A DNA stretch of 64,000 nt from Ichthyophis bannanicus (GCA_033557465.1 CM066035.1:921640235-921704234); one strand, 5' to 3'. Positions 38,813 through 49,755 are shown, counted from the stretch's first letter. A program made the numbers and translations. The notes: generated by a model from the sequence alone, not told the origin.

Positions 38813-39526
38813 TTGTGTCCACCAGCCCCTGAGTGGGATATGAATGTGGTCTTAAAGCGGCTTACTTGTCCGCCATTTGAACCTATGGCTACCTGCCCTC
38901 TCCGTTTTCTCTCCTGGAAAACCTTGTTTCTGGTATCTCTTACCTCTGCTAGGCGAGTGATTGAGCTTCAGGCCGTAGTGTCTGATCCCCCTTACACTAG
39001 GTTCTACAGGAATAGGGTAGTCTTACGGACTCACCCGAAGTTTCTTCCTAAGGTTGTCTCCCCTTTTCACCTCAATCAGGAGGTGGTTCTTCCGACCTTC
39101 TTTCCCAGGCCACATGCCAGCCGGGCTGAGATGGTCCTGCATACCCTGGACTGTAGGAGGGCGTTGTCCTTCTACCTTGATCGTACGTGGGAGCATCGAA
39201 GGGCTGTTCAGCTCTTCGTTTCTTTTGACCCCAATAGGTTGGGGCTACCTGTCTCCAAGCGTACTTTGTCCATATGGGTCGCTGACTGTATCGCCTGGGC
39301 TTATGGGGCAGCCGGCCTCTCGTTGGAGGGTCAAGTCACGGCTCATCGTGTCAGGGCGAAGGCTGTGTCAGTGGCTCATCTCCGCTCTGTTCCGTTGGCA
39401 GACATCTGCCGGGCTGCTACTTGGTCTTCAAGCCAGACTTTTGCGGCCCATTACTGCCTTGAGAGGGAGTCCCGCAGGGACAGTGCTTTCGGACAGGCAG
39501 TACTCCATAATTTCTTTGGGGTTTAG
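38813..39526 (+). CDS. C tyrosine recombinase, catalytic domain (237 aa)
   Basis: The open frame carries 'PEWDMNVVLKRLTCPPFEP', the first catalytic Arg in 'TSARRVIELQAVVS' (about 38949-38990), 'FLPKVVSPFHLNQEVVLPTFF', 'LFVSFDPNRLGLPVSKRTL', the HxxR box 'AHRVRA' (about 39342-39359) and 'ICRAATWSSSQTFAAHYC' with the nucleophilic Tyr near 39454. It ends 'VLHNFFGV' at 39526. All residues expected in a DIRS-type YR are visible. The core-binding domain is out of frame by one indel at about 38805. Confidence 0.85.
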   Translation: MCPPAPEWDMNVVLKRLTCPPFEPMATCPLRFLSWKTLFLVSLTSARRVIELQAVVSDPPYTRFYRNRVVLRTHPKFLPKVVSPFHLNQEVVLPTFFPRPHASRAEMVLHTLDCRRALSFYLDRTWEHRRAVQLFVSFDPNRLGLPVSKRTLSIWVADCIAWAYGAAGLSLEGQVTAHRVRAKAVSVAHLRSVPLADICRAATWSSSQTFAAHYCLERESRRDSAFGQAVLHNFFGV

Positions 39527-40021
39527 GCAACTCCTACACTCTGGCCCTGGTGTTGGGCTACCGGTCGGGGGCGTTCTCAGAGAAGATTCTTTCCTTACGT
39601 ACTGACGAGGTAGAGGGAGCTCATTTTTTCGGCTTGAGGTCTCCGGTAGCCTTAAGCTGGGGATTCCCATATGTGAGGACTGATTTCCTGCTTGGTCCTG
39701 GAGAAAGAGTAGTTACTCACCTGTAACAGGTGTTCTCCAGGAGCAGCAGGAATCAGTCCTCACAATCCTCCCTCCTCCCCTTGGAGTTGCAGTCATATGA
39801 TTTATTTTGCTAATTTTTTTGCTGTCTTTTAGCTATGTCATCAGACTGAGTATAATGGGCGGGAAGGGGACCGCGCATGCGCGCTGCAATTTCCAAAGGC
39901 TTTCTTTGAAAGCTGGGGAAATGCTTCGCACGGGGGCTCCCTCGGCGCCGACGTCACCCATATGTGAGGACTGATTCCTGCTGCTCCTGGAGAACACCTG
40001 TTACAGGTGAGTAACTACTCT
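39527..40021 (+). repeat. C 3' UTR, ICR and right ITR
   Basis: The ICR (about 39665-39770) joins GCTTGGTCCTGGAGAA (inverse of the left end) to AGAGTAGTTACTCACC (inverse of the right end). The right ITR has CCGCGCATGCGCGC and GGCGCCGACGTCACC, and ends GTTAC-AGGTGA-GTAAC then TACTC at 40020. Confidence 0.85.
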
Positions 40022-40321
40022 TAGTCATCACATATGGTATCGTCGATACCGACGGAGCTCGTGCGGGAATGCTCCCCAGCGCCCAATTAGAAAGCCTTTG
40101 GGAGCATCCCACAGCGCCTGCGTGCTGCCTTCCTGCCTTTCCCAACAGCCTCTCTCCAGTTCTTCTTTTTCCGCGGAGCCAGCAGGTTGTGTTCCTGTCA
40201 CCGCAGAAGAATTCTTTTTCTTTTTTGCGGTCGCGTCTGCCTTCCTGAACGCTCTACCGGTACCGCCGGTTTTTTCTCCTCTTATTTCTGTAAAAAAAAA
40301 TAAATCTATTCTTTTTTCTTT
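40022..40321 (+). repeat. B3 left ITR and leader, continued after C
   Basis: TAGTCATCACATATGG and CGTCGATACCGACGG continue the 23-bp stub at 22922-22944. The leader reaches CTTTTTTCTTT at 40321, where B4 starts. Its missing end (CTTCAGGTGCACGTG...GGGCC) is at 45986. Confidence 0.83.
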
Positions 40322-40694
40322 ATCTCCAGGAACAAGCAGGAATGAGTCTTCACATATGGGTACGTCGGTACCGACGGAGCCTGCGCGGGAACGCTCCCCA
40401 GCTTTCCAAAAAAGGAAAGCTTTTGGGAACATCCCACAGCGCCTGCGCGCTGCCTTCCTGCCTTTCCAACCGCCTCTCTCCAGTTCTTCTTTTCCGCGGA
40501 GCCAGCAGGTCGTGTTCCTGTCACCGCTGAAGAAGTTCTTTGTTTTATTTTATTTCTTTGGTCGCGCGTCTGCCTTTTCCGACGTCGGACCAGTACCGCC
40601 GGTCTTTCTTTTCTTAAAAAACAAAACAAAACATATTTCCCTCACTTAGTGTGTTTTTCCTTTTGGGCCTTAGGCCCCACGAAACCTTTTCCTC
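40322..40694 (+). repeat. B4 left ITR and leader
   Basis: AGTCTTCACATATGGG, CGTCGGTACCGACGG, TTCCGCGGAGCC and the pre-ATG GGGCCTTAGGCCC. The first 120 bp are the reverse complement of 45840-45955. Confidence 0.88.
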
Positions 40695-42555
40695 ATGGAG
40701 AAACCAGCCTCCAGGTTTAAAAAATGCACTAAGTGCAGCGGTACTATTTCTGTTACCCCGACACCCATGAATGGTGTCTCAAATGTTTGGGTCCTGAACA
40801 CTCCATTTTGGATTGTTCGTCCTGCTCCTTGATGCCCAAACGAGGGTTACAGAACCGGGCAGCCAAGCTCCATGTTCTGTTTCCCTCTGATGTAGCTTCA
40901 GTGGCATCAACGTCTTCCAGGGCTTCCTCTTCCTCCCAGGGATCTCAGGTAACCAAACATAAAACCAGCCGGTCCTCGAAGGGTAGATCTTCTTCCAAGC
41001 ATCGAGATGCTTCCGGGCTTGCCCTCGAGGATCCTGCACCGGCAAAACTACCCCGGCGGGAAGCTCCGGCTTCCAAAGCTCCACCTATGGGGTTACAGTT
41101 TGACATAGATGGCACGGCCTCGACCGACCTCCTGTGAGAATGCTCTGGGGTACCGGCACAACCTTCCGGTACCGAATTCCAGGCATTCATGGCGTCAATG
41201 GATCAGAATGTTCTATCCATGCAGCAGGCTATTACGGCCTTCATTCAAGCTGCGACGCCGCTGATACCACAACAAACTCCGTTGTCGGTATCAGCCCGGG
41301 TACCGGCACAAATGCCGGTACCAGTACCGACTGCATCGACATCGGCCATGGTGTCGACTGCAGCGGTTCACTGCCCAGGGGTGCACATCGGTACCGAACT
41401 GGTACTGATAATGCCCGATGTCGATACCGCTCGGTACGCGTATCGAGCTTTGAAAGAGCACCCTGACAGTCGATACTTTGATTCTTCCGAAGATTCTGAT
41501 GCATCGGAGGTGTCTGCTGAAGTATCCATAGCCCTTCCTGAAGAGCCTTCTTCTCCAAAAAGAAAAATGTCTTCTCCAGAAGACTTGTCCTTTCAAGACT
41601 TCATAAGAGAAGTGGCTAAAGGGCTTTCTATTTCAGTAACCTCTGAATCAGAGCCTAGAGCTATAAAAATAGATATTTTAGTTTATCCCAAGGCTCCTAA
41701 GGAGGCAGTCACCTTGCCAATTCATGAGATTCTTTATGATCACATGATTGACTTATGGGAGACTCCTCTCACTATCTCTCCTTATTCTCGTAGGTTGGAC
41801 ACCATGTACCGTGTCCCTCCTTGTCCTGGTTTTCATAAAACACAGCTTCCTCACCATTCTATTGTGGTGGAGTCAGCTATGAAAAAGATAAAGAGTGCAA
41901 AAAGACACTCCTCTGCTCCTCCAGGAAGAGAATGCAGGACCTTGGATGCTTTCGGTAGGAAAATCTTCCAAGCCAGTATGCTCATTGCCAGAATCAACTC
42001 CTATAGTCTCTATATGGGGATGTTTCTGAAAGAAGTTGCAGATAAGCTACATACTTTCCTCCCTTTTCTTCCAGAGGATAAAAGGGAAGAATTTCTTATT
42101 TGGCTTAAGCATACTCAAGATATTTCAAAGTTTTCCAACAGTGAAGCTTTTGACTCCTTTGAGGGTGCCAGCAGAGCTACGGCCATTGCCATAGCTGCTC
42201 GCAGAATTGCTTGGCTCCAAGCTTCTGATCTAGAATCTTGGGTCCAGGATGGCTTGGGAAATCTTCCCTGTACAGGAGAAAAGTTGTTTGGCATATATTG
42301 GCAAATAAAAGCCACTCAAATGGATGCAGAAAATTCTGCTTTGGATAGACTTTCAAAGTCAACCTCCATTCCTGCCAAGAAAAAACCTTTCAAGAAGTCT
42401 TTTTTTCCTCAAGAAAGGCAGATTCCATCCTGCTTCTGGCCAGCAATCTTTTACAGGTCGTTTTGCTGCTAAGCGTCAGCAACCTAAGCAAGCCAAGCCT
42501 AAGCCTACAGGGGCTGCTGCAACTCAGCAGACCCAGCCTCCTCAGGGCTTTTGAC
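40695..42555 (+). pseudogene. B4 gag (ORF1), nearly complete, with three lesions
   Basis: The ATG at 40695 gives 'MEKPASRFKKCTKC'. One extra C near 40758 breaks the frame inside the finger. 'DTHEWCLKCLGPEHSILDC' continues to a TGA at 41135. From 41189 the frame is open for 427 codons: a Pro/Val/Ser-rich middle with GGTACC motifs, the acidic 'DSSEDSDASEVSAE', 'FQDFIREVAKGLSI', 'RRLDTMYRVPPCPGFHK', 'SAKRHSSAPPGRECRTLDAF', 'ARINSYSLYMGMFLKEV' and 'AWLQASDLESWVQDGL'. A frameshift near 42410 precedes the basic Gln/Lys tail. Gag ends at GGC TTT TGA C (42547-42555). Confidence 0.87.
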
Positions 42556-42913
42556 TTCATGCTAGAGAACGTAGCCTTTCTGGCTAAAACAGCCAGAGCC
42601 TCTCACCATTCCAGGAAGGTTAGCTCATTTTGCTCCCAGATGGGAGCAAATTACATTAGAGCAGTGGACCCTCTCCATCATAAGGGAGGGGTACAAACTT
42701 CATTTCTCAAACCTTCCTCCTCACACCATGGTGAGAAATTTCAATTCTCCAGCATCTCTCCTCGACCTTCTAGGTCAGGAGGTGGCTGCCCTTCTTGCCC
42801 AAGGGGCAATAGAAGAAGTGCCCCTTCTTTAACAAGGATCAGGGTTTTACTCCCCCTACTTTCTGATCCCAAAGAAAACAGGGGGCTACAGACCCATATT
42901 AGATCTCAGAGAA
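42552..42913 (+). pseudogene. B4 pol, N-terminal part with frameshifts
   Basis: From the gag stop the +1 frame reads 'FDFMLENVAFLA'. Small indels near 42590 and 42830 (a TAA in the block that reads 'LLQQGTGFYSP' in B1) separate this part from the long open frame at 42914. Block 'GGYRPILDLRELNKFL' spans the boundary. Confidence 0.75.
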
Positions 42914-44566
42914 TTGAACAAATTTCTATGCAAGGAGAAATTCAAGATGCTTTCTCTGTGCACTCTCCTTCCATACCTTCAGAGTCAGGCTTCGCTTTGT
43001 TCTCTAGATCTCAAGGATGCGTTCACCCATGTTCTCATCCATCCATCTCACAGAAGGTTCCTCCATTTCCTTTTCCAAGGGAAGCATTACCAATACAGGG
43101 TGCTTCCTTTTGGTCTGGCCTCTGCTCCAAGAGTGTTCACCAAATGCATGGCACTAGTAGCTGCATTTCTACGCACTCTGGGGATATTTGTATTCCCATA
43201 CCTGGATGATTGGCTCATCCGAGCTCCATCTCAGTCAGAGGCCCAGACTGCCCTGGACTGCACAAGGCGCATTCTGCAGTATCTGGGACTTGTGGTAAAT
43301 CTCCCCAAGTCCCATCTCACCCCTACTCAGTCCCTAGAGTTCATAGGGGCCTGGCTAGATACTACCACTGCAAGGGCCTATCTTTCTCAGGCCCGTTGCC
43401 TACTCCTAGTGCAGTTAGCCTCCCAGATTCAGTCAAAGAGCCATTTAACTGCCTGGGAGATGCTACAACTGCTGGGCCACATGGCATCCACAGTGCATGT
43501 GGTCCCCTATGCTTGCCTTCACATGAGAGCGGCTCAATGGACTTTGTCCACCCAGTGGACTCAAGCTTCAGGGGGTTTGACAGACAAAATAGCAACCTCC
43601 AGGCGCCTCTTTTGGTCTCTACTGTGGTGGAAGTCCACCCAAAATCTGTTGCTGGGGTCCCCCTTCCAGCAGTTGTTGCCCCAAGCAACCCTTACAACAG
43701 ATGCCTCCCCAACAGGTTGGGGAGCTCATCTACAAGACCTCTCCACTCAGTGCACTTGGTCTCCACAGGAGACCTCTCTACATATCAACCACTTGGAGCT
43801 CCGAGCAGTTTTCCTAGCTCGCAAGGTCTTTCATACCCTGCTCAGCTACAAGACAGTCCTCATTCATATGGACAATCAGGTAGCCATGTTTTACATAAAC
43901 AAGCAAGGAGGAACTGGCTCTCTGTCGCTTTGCAACGAAGCTTTAAGATTGTGGGCCTTCGCCAGAGAGCATCAAATCCATCTCCTGGCCGTATACCTTC
44001 CAGGAATCCAAAACTCTTGGGCAGACAGACTCAGTCGAGTTCTGCTTCCACACGAATGGTCCCTGCACATGGACCAGGTACTCAGAATCTTTCAAGAGTG
44101 GGGAACCCCGGACATAGACCTCTTTGCAAGTCCGTGGAATGCCAAACTTCCCCGGTTCTGTTCCAGAATTCCGTGTCAGGGAGTTCAGGCCTGGGATGCC
44201 TTCCTCCTTCACTGGGGTCAGCGCTTCCTGTATGCCTTTCCACCCATTCCCTTAATTCCCAAGACTCTATTCAAGCTCCAGAGGGATCAAGGATCTATGA
44301 TCCTCATAGCTCCACGCTGTCCACGCCAAGTGTGGTACCCTTTACTTCTGCATCTCTCTCAAGCTCCCTCCCTAGACTTGGGAGCTGCTCCAGACCTCCT
44401 GTCCCAGGAGGAGGGAACCTTGTGGCACCCAAACCCCAAGTCCCTTCACCTCAAAGGCTTGGTTGCTGACGGCTTAGACCTTCAAGATTGGAATCTTTCT
44501 CAGCAGGTGAAGGATATCCTCCATGCTTCCAGAAAACCTTCTACTAGACGTTCCTATGCTTTTTAA
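42914..44566 (+). CDS. B4 pol: reverse transcriptase, RNase H, methyltransferase-like domain (550 aa)
   Basis: This is the longest intact pol frame of the window; the annotated start is internal to the RT. The RT has 'LCSLDLKDAFTHVLIHPSHRR', split here after 'HVLIHP', then 'YRVLPFGLASAPRVFTKCM' and 'FPYLDDWLIR' (Tyr at residue 96). RNase H has 'TTDASPTGWGAHL' (Asp 263), 'HMDNQVAMFYINKQGGTGS' (Asp 320) and 'WADRLSR' (Asp 371). The MT-like domain has 'DIDLFASPWNAKLPRFCSR' (from residue 400) and 'YAFPPIPLIPKTLF' (from residue 440). The frame continues without a stop into the YR core-binding helix 'SRKPSTRRSYAF' and is ended by a TAA created by a T-run indel at 44562. So RT, RH, MT and YR appear to have formed one polyprotein. 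Confidence 0.9.
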   Translation: MNKFLCKEKFKMLSLCTLLPYLQSQASLCSLDLKDAFTHVLIHPSHRRFLHFLFQGKHYQYRVLPFGLASAPRVFTKCMALVAAFLRTLGIFVFPYLDDWLIRAPSQSEAQTALDCTRRILQYLGLVVNLPKSHLTPTQSLEFIGAWLDTTTARAYLSQARCLLLVQLASQIQSKSHLTAWEMLQLLGHMASTVHVVPYACLHMRAAQWTLSTQWTQASGGLTDKIATSRRLFWSLLWWKSTQNLLLGSPFQQLLPQATLTTDASPTGWGAHLQDLSTQCTWSPQETSLHINHLELRAVFLARKVFHTLLSYKTVLIHMDNQVAMFYINKQGGTGSLSLCNEALRLWAFAREHQIHLLAVYLPGIQNSWADRLSRVLLPHEWSLHMDQVLRIFQEWGTPDIDLFASPWNAKLPRFCSRIPCQGVQAWDAFLLHWGQRFLYAFPPIPLIPKTLFKLQRDQGSMILIAPRCPRQVWYPLLLHLSQAPSLDLGAAPDLLSQEEGTLWHPNPKSLHLKGLVADGLDLQDWNLSQQVKDILHASRKPSTRRSYAF

Positions 44567-45512
44567 ACGGAAAAGGTTTTCCATTTGGTGTGCTGAGAAG
44601 GGTCTTGACCCTCTAGCACTACCTTTGAATTCTCTATTGGAATATCTCCTGCATCTTTCCAATGCAGGCCTTAAGACAAATTCAGTAAGAGTCCATTTGA
44701 GTGCTATTGCAGCATCCCTTAAGCTTCTCAATGGACAGCCTATTTCCTCTCATCCTCTTATTGCAAGATTCATGAGAGGCCTAACTTTAACTAAGCCTCC
44801 CATTAGGCCTCCTCCGGTCGCATGGGACTTAAATCTGGTTCTTGGTCAGCTTATGAAGCCACCTTTTGAACCCTTAGCCACCACCTCCTTGAAATTTCTT
44901 TCCTGGAAGGTTATTTTTCTCATAGCAGTCACATCAGCTCGCCGCATCAGTGAGCTACAGGCCTTGGTGGCTAATCCTCCTTATACAAGGTTTCATCATG
45001 ATAAGGTGGTCCTCAGGACCAATCCACACTTTATGCCTAAAGTGGTCTCACCTTTTCATCTGAACCAAGAGGTATATTTACCTGTCTTCTTTCTAGGTCC
45101 TCATGCATCAAGTGCAGAAAGGAATCTTCATAACCTGGATTGTAAAAGGGCCCTTGCCTTTTACTTACAAAGGACTCTGCAACATAGGTCTTCCCAACTC
45201 TTTGTTGCTTTTGATCCTTCTCATTTAGGACTTCCAGCCTCTAAAAGGACACTGTCCACTAGGATTGTTCAGCGTATTTCTTTCGCCTACCAGAGTAAGA
45301 ACCTTTCTCTGGAAGGCCATGTCACAGCTCACAATGTGAGGGCCATGGCAACTTCTATGGCTCATCTAAATTCTGTGTCCATCGACCAGATGTGTCGAGC
45401 AGCCACATGGGCCTCGGTTCAAACCTTCACAGCCCATTATTGTTTGGACAAGGACTCCCGCCGGGATGCCTTGTTTGGTCAGACTGTCCAAAAACACCTG
45501 TTCCATACTTGA
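44523..45512 (+). CDS. B4 tyrosine recombinase (329 aa frame)
   Basis: Reads 'RKRFSIWCAEKGLDPLALPL' and 'YLLHLSNAGLKTNSVRVHLSA' (split at 'HLSNAGLK') in the core-binding domain. The catalytic residues are Arg 141 in 'SARRISELQAL', His 270 and Arg 273 in 'AHNVRA', and Tyr 306 in 'FTAHYCLDKDSRRDALF'. A basic 'KVVSPFHLNQEVYLPVF' block lies between. Length and order fit DIRS-type recombinases, which differ from retroviral integrases and need no long target duplication, in line with the bare TTT flanks of this copy. The first codons overlap the pol frame; the true N-terminus is in the pol frame upstream of the 44562 indel. All catalytic residues are present. Confidence 0.9.
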   Translation: MLPENLLLDVPMLFKRKRFSIWCAEKGLDPLALPLNSLLEYLLHLSNAGLKTNSVRVHLSAIAASLKLLNGQPISSHPLIARFMRGLTLTKPPIRPPPVAWDLNLVLGQLMKPPFEPLATTSLKFLSWKVIFLIAVTSARRISELQALVANPPYTRFHHDKVVLRTNPHFMPKVVSPFHLNQEVYLPVFFLGPHASSAERNLHNLDCKRALAFYLQRTLQHRSSQLFVAFDPSHLGLPASKRTLSTRIVQRISFAYQSKNLSLEGHVTAHNVRAMATSMAHLNSVSIDQMCRAATWASVQTFTAHYCLDKDSRRDALFGQTVQKHLFHT

Positions 45513-45982
45513 ACAACTCCCTGTTAGATGCCTGAGATCCAAGGGGGAGGTAGGGCCCTTCTCAGGGTCTACAACCCTGGGGATCTCCCCGGCATCTCTA
45601 GCTGGGGAGTCCCCATATGTGAAGACTCATTCCTGCTTGTTCCTGGAGATAGCACAGTTACTTACCTGTAACAGGTGATCTCTTGGAACAGCAGGAATAA
45701 GTCTTCACAACCCACCCACCTCCCCAAGGAGTTGTATATTCTCTCTCTCTTTCCTTTCCTCTCTCTCACTCTTTGTCTCAGCTCTGAAACTCGAACTGGT
45801 GAGAGGCGGTTGGAAAGGCGGGAAGGCAACGCGCAGGCGCTGTGGGATGTTCCCAAAAGCTTTCCTTTTTTGGAAAGCTGGGGAGCATTCCCGCGCAGGC
45901 TCCGTCGGTACCGACGTACCCATATGTGAAGACTTATTCCTGCTGTTCCCAGAGATCACCTGTTACAGGTAGGTAACTGTGC
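45513..45982 (+). repeat. B4 3' UTR, ICR and right ITR
   Basis: The ICR (about 45610-45712) contains CTTGTTCCTGGAGAT joined to AGCACAGTTACTTACC. The right ITR (about 45775-45982) contains the inverse of the leader start, GTCGGTACCGAC, CATATGTGAAGACTTATTCC and GTTAC-AGGTAG-GTAAC. Confidence 0.88.
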
Positions 45983-46037
45983 TTTCTTCAGGTGCACGTG
46001 CCTTTTTGGGCCTTAGGCCCAGAAACCTTTCCTTACC

Positions 46038-47844
46038 ATGGAGAAACCTGCTTCAGGTTTCAAAAAGTGTACCAAGTGCATGGATGGTGTCTAAAATGTT
46101 TAGGTCCTGACCACTCCATCACGCATTGTATGTCCTGCGCCATGATGTCTAAAAGAGGTCGGCAGAACCGAGCTGCTAAGCTCAGTACCCTGTTTCCCTC
46201 TGATGCAGCTTCAGTGGCATCAACGTCTTCCAGTGCTGCTGCTTCCTCCCCTGGATCTCAGATAACTAAACATAAATCCAGCCGGTCCTCAAAGGGTAGA
46301 TCTCCTTCTAAGCATCGAGATGCCTCTGGCGTTGCCCTCTGATTCCGCACCGGCAAAATTACCCCGGCATGAGGCTTTGGCTTCCAAAGCATTATCAGGG
46401 TTCCAGGATGTTCTCGAGGCTTCGACCTCGGCAGAACTACTGGTGCCATGCTCTGGGGTACCGGCGGTCTCCTCCGGTACCCACATCCAGGCATTGGCAG
46501 AGTCGATAAACCAAAGAGTTCTGGCTATGGAACGCAGTCTGGCGGCTTTCCTTGCGGCATCGACGCCCTCTGAACCGCGACAGACAATTCCACCGGTACC
46601 TGTATCGGTATCGGTACTGATAGCATCGGCATCGGTGTCTTCTTTGCCGGTACCCAGTCATCCGATGACCTCCGGTACCGATACCCTGGTACTGGTTACT
46701 CCTAGTTCCGACTTTGGTCGGTACAGGTATCAGGCTCTTCAAGAGCATCCGGACAGACGATACTTCGAGTCCTCAGAAGAATCTGAGTATTCTGACAGTT
46801 CTATCAATTCAGGGATGCTTCTTCCAGAGGAGCCCTCCTCCCCTAAACGCAGGATGTCTCCTCCAGAGGATATTTCCTTCCAGGATTTTATCAGGGAGGT
46901 GGCTCGGGGCCTGTCCATTACTGTGGCCCCTGAAACAGAGCCAAGGGCCAAGGAGTTGGAAATCCTATAATATCCCAAAACTGCTAAGGAGGCAGCTACC
47001 TTGCCCATTCATGAGATTTTATATGATCTCATGTTAAGGATGTGGGAAACACCTCTTACCACCTCTCCTCATTCTCGTAGACTGGCTACTATGTATCGAG
47101 TCCCTCCTTGTCCTGGGTTCCATAAGACTCAGCTTTCTCACCACTCTATTGTAGCAGAGTAGGCTATGAGAAGGATCAAGAGTGCAAAAAGGCATGCCTC
47201 TAATCGTTCAGGACGTGAATGCAGAACCCTGGATGCTTTTGGACGTCAGGTCTTCCAAGCTTCCATGCTTTCTGCCAGAATCAGTTCCTATAGTCTCTAC
47301 ATGGGAATGTTCTTGAAGGAAGTCACAGATGATTTAGGGGCTTTAAGTCCTTTTCTTCCTGAGAATAAAAGACAGGATTTTCTCACTTTGGTCAAACATG
47401 CCCAAGATGTTTCTAAATTTTCCAACCGTGCAGCCTTTGACTGCTTTGAGTATAAGCAGAACCTCGGCTATTGCCATAGGTGCACGTAGAATTGCTTGGC
47501 TCCAGGCATCTGATCTAGAGCTCTGGGTACAAGAGAAATTGCGAAATATCCCTTATACTGGTGAGAACCTGTTCGGTAAAGATTGGCAGGAAAAGGCCAA
47601 TGAAATGGATGCTGAAAATTCCACCTTGGATAGATTATCCAAGTCCACTGCTGATCCTGCTAGAAAGAAATTGTTCAAGAAACCATTCTTTTCTAAAAAG
47701 AAAAGATTTTATCCTGCTTATGTTCAGCAGGGACGTTCTGCAGGTCAGCTTGCCAGGAAAGGTCAGCAACCACCCAAACAGAAGAAAGCAAAGACTGCTA
47801 GGCCTCAGCCAGCCCAGCAGGCTCAGTCTCCCCTTGGCCTTTGA
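46038..47844 (+). pseudogene. B3 gag (ORF1) with deletion and frameshifts
   Basis: The ATG at 46038 gives 'MEKPASGFKKCTKC', then a deletion removes the middle of the finger up to 'WCLKCLGPDHSI'. Frame changes lie near 46340 and 46970-47165 (with TAA and TAG) and 47450. The blocks 'SSEESEYSDSSINSG', 'FQDFIREVARGLSITVAPE', 'MLSARISSYSLYMGMFLKEV' and 'AWLQASDLELWVQEKLRN' are present. The tail ends at GGC CTT TGA C (47842-47844 is the TGA). The copy is close to B2 in the variable middle. Confidence 0.83.
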
Positions 47845-49755
47845 CTCTCAACTAGAGCACTTAGCCTTCCTGGCTTTCGAGGGACCGAAGCCTTCCACCA
47901 TTCCAGGAAGGTTATGTCATTTTGCCCCCAGATGGTGGCAAATAACAGAGCATTGGACACTCTCCATCATAAAGGAGGGGTACAAGCTTCATTTTTCAAG
48001 CATGCCCTCTCACACAATAGTAAAGCAGTTCAATTCTCCGACCTCTCTCATCAACCTGTTAGGTCAGGAGGTCACCATCCTTCTTGCCCAAGGGGCAATA
48101 TAAGTACCCATTCACCAGCAGGGTACAGGGTTCTATTCCCCTTATTTTCTTATCCCAAAGAAAACAGTGGGTTACAGACCTATCTTAGTCCTCAGAGAAT
48201 TGAACAAATTCCTTGTCAAGGAGAAATTCAAGTTTTCTCTCGGATCTCTGCTGCCATAGCTTCAGAGTCAGGATTGGCTTTGTTCTCTAGATCTCAAGGA
48301 TGCGTACACTCATGTCCTCATCCATCCAACCCACAGAAGGTTCCTTCGGTTCCTTTTTCAGCAGAAGTACTACCAATACAGGGTGGTTCCTTTTGGCCTG
48401 GTCTCAGCACCAAGGGTGTTCACGAAACGCATGGCTGTAGTAGCAGCATTTCTATGCACTCTAGGAATATTCGTCTTCCCTTACTTAGACGACTGGCTCA
48501 TTCGAGCACCAACAGAGTCAGAGGCCAGGACTTCTCTATCCTGCACGATGCGTATCCTTCAGTATTTAGGGCTGGTAATAAACATCCGAAAATCTAGTCT
48601 AACTCCTACTCAGTCTCTGGAGTTCATAGGAGCTTTGCTGGATACCATAAGAGCAAGGGCCTATCTCCCCCAGGCTCGTTGCCTTCGCATGGTGCAGTTA
48701 GCTTCTCAAGCAGTGCTAAAGTCTGATCTAACTGCTTGAGAAATTTTACGACTACTAGGCCACATGGCATCCACGGTGCATGTGGTTCCCTATGCTCGCC
48801 TCCATATGAGGGCAGCTCAGTGGACTTTATCCACCCAATAGACCCAGGCATCCGGATGCCTGTCAGAAAAAATAGCAAACCCCATTCGCCTTATTTTGTC
48901 CCTCCAGTGGTGGAAGTCCACTCAAAACCTGTTGCTGGGGTCCCCTTTTCAACAAACTCTACCCCAAGCAACTCTCACAACAGATGCTTCTCCGATGGGT
49001 TGGGGAGCTCATCTGCAAGATCTATCCACCCAAGGCACCTGGTCTCCAGCGGAGACTCATCTACATATCAATCTTCTGGAACTCAGAGCAATCTTCCTTG
49101 CTCTTCGAGTGTTCCATACCCTGCTCAGCTACAAGATAGTCCTCATCCATACGGACAATCAAGTAGCTATGTTCTATGTGAACAAGCAGTGGGGAACAGG
49201 CTCTGGCGCTTTACAGCGAAGCTTTTCGACTATTGGCCCTCGCCAGAGAGCATCAGATTCATCTCCTGGCAGTGTATCTTCCAGGCATGCAAAACTCTTG
49301 GGCAGACACTCAGTCGAGTTCTGCTTCCACACGAATGGTCTCTACATGCAGACCAGGTGGCCAAGATTTTTCAAATTTGGGGAATCCCGGACATAGACCT
49401 CTTTGCAAGTCCATGGAATGCCAAACTTCCCCTGTTCTGTTCCAGAATTCCGGCTCAGGGGGCTCAGGCCAGGGATGCTTTCCTCCTTCATTGCGGTCAA
49501 GACTTCCTGTATGCCTTTCCACCCATTTCCCTAATTCCCAAAACCCTGTTCAAGCTTCAGAGAGAGAGAGGCCATATGATTCTCATAGCTCCACATTTGC
49601 CACGGCAAGTGTGGTACCCTCTGCTTCTACATCTCTCTCAAGCTCTCTCCTTGGAGTTAGGTTCTGCTCCAGATCTCCTATCTCAGGAGGACGGAATGTT
49701 ATGGCATCCCAATCCCCAGTCTCTGCATCTCAGGGCTTGGTTGCTGAAGGCCTAG
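47842..49755 (+). pseudogene. B3 pol: RT, RNase H, methyltransferase-like, frameshifted
   Basis: The +1 frame from the gag stop reads 'FDSQLEHLAFLAF' through 'GYKLHFSSMPSHTIV' to a TAA at 48101-48103. After indels the RT palm reads 'VPFGLVSAPRVFTKRM' and 'FVFPYLDDWLIRAP' (about 48475-48510), followed by a TGA (48737-48739) where B4 has Trp. RNase H has 'TTDASPMGWGAHLQDL' and 'HTDNQVAMFYVNKQ'. The MT-like part has 'DIDLFASPWNAKLPLFCSR' and 'YAFPPISLIPK', in a frame that is open to 49755. The copy is inactive. Confidence 0.83.

Larger units (their letters stand above)
22945..40021 (+). mobile_element. DIRS-like family C element, with nested LINE and DNA transposon insertions
   Basis: The left terminus is TTCTCCAGGACCAAGCAGG at 22945 and the right terminus ...GAGTAACTACTC is at 40020. 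The ICR at 39665-39770 joins the reverse complements of both. The order is leader, gag (from 23349), RT (30646), RNase H (split at about 31800/37770), MT-like, YR (to 39526), ICR and ITR. Without the insertions the element would be about 5.8 kb, close to B4 and A1. It lies inside B3 only 23 bp from that element's end. Confidence 0.85.
40322..45982 (+). mobile_element. DIRS-like family B, copy B4 (full length, 5661 bp)
   Basis: Both termini are present: ATCTCCAGGAACAAGCAGG at 40322 and GTAACTGTGC at 45982, with TTT on each side (40319-40321 and 45983-45985) and no longer duplication. The order is ITR/leader, gag 40695, pol, YR to 45512, ICR about 45600-45712, right ITR to 45982. It is inserted in the leader of B3. 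It is the best-preserved B copy and serves as reference for the others, but gag and the pol start carry frameshifts. Confidence 0.92.
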
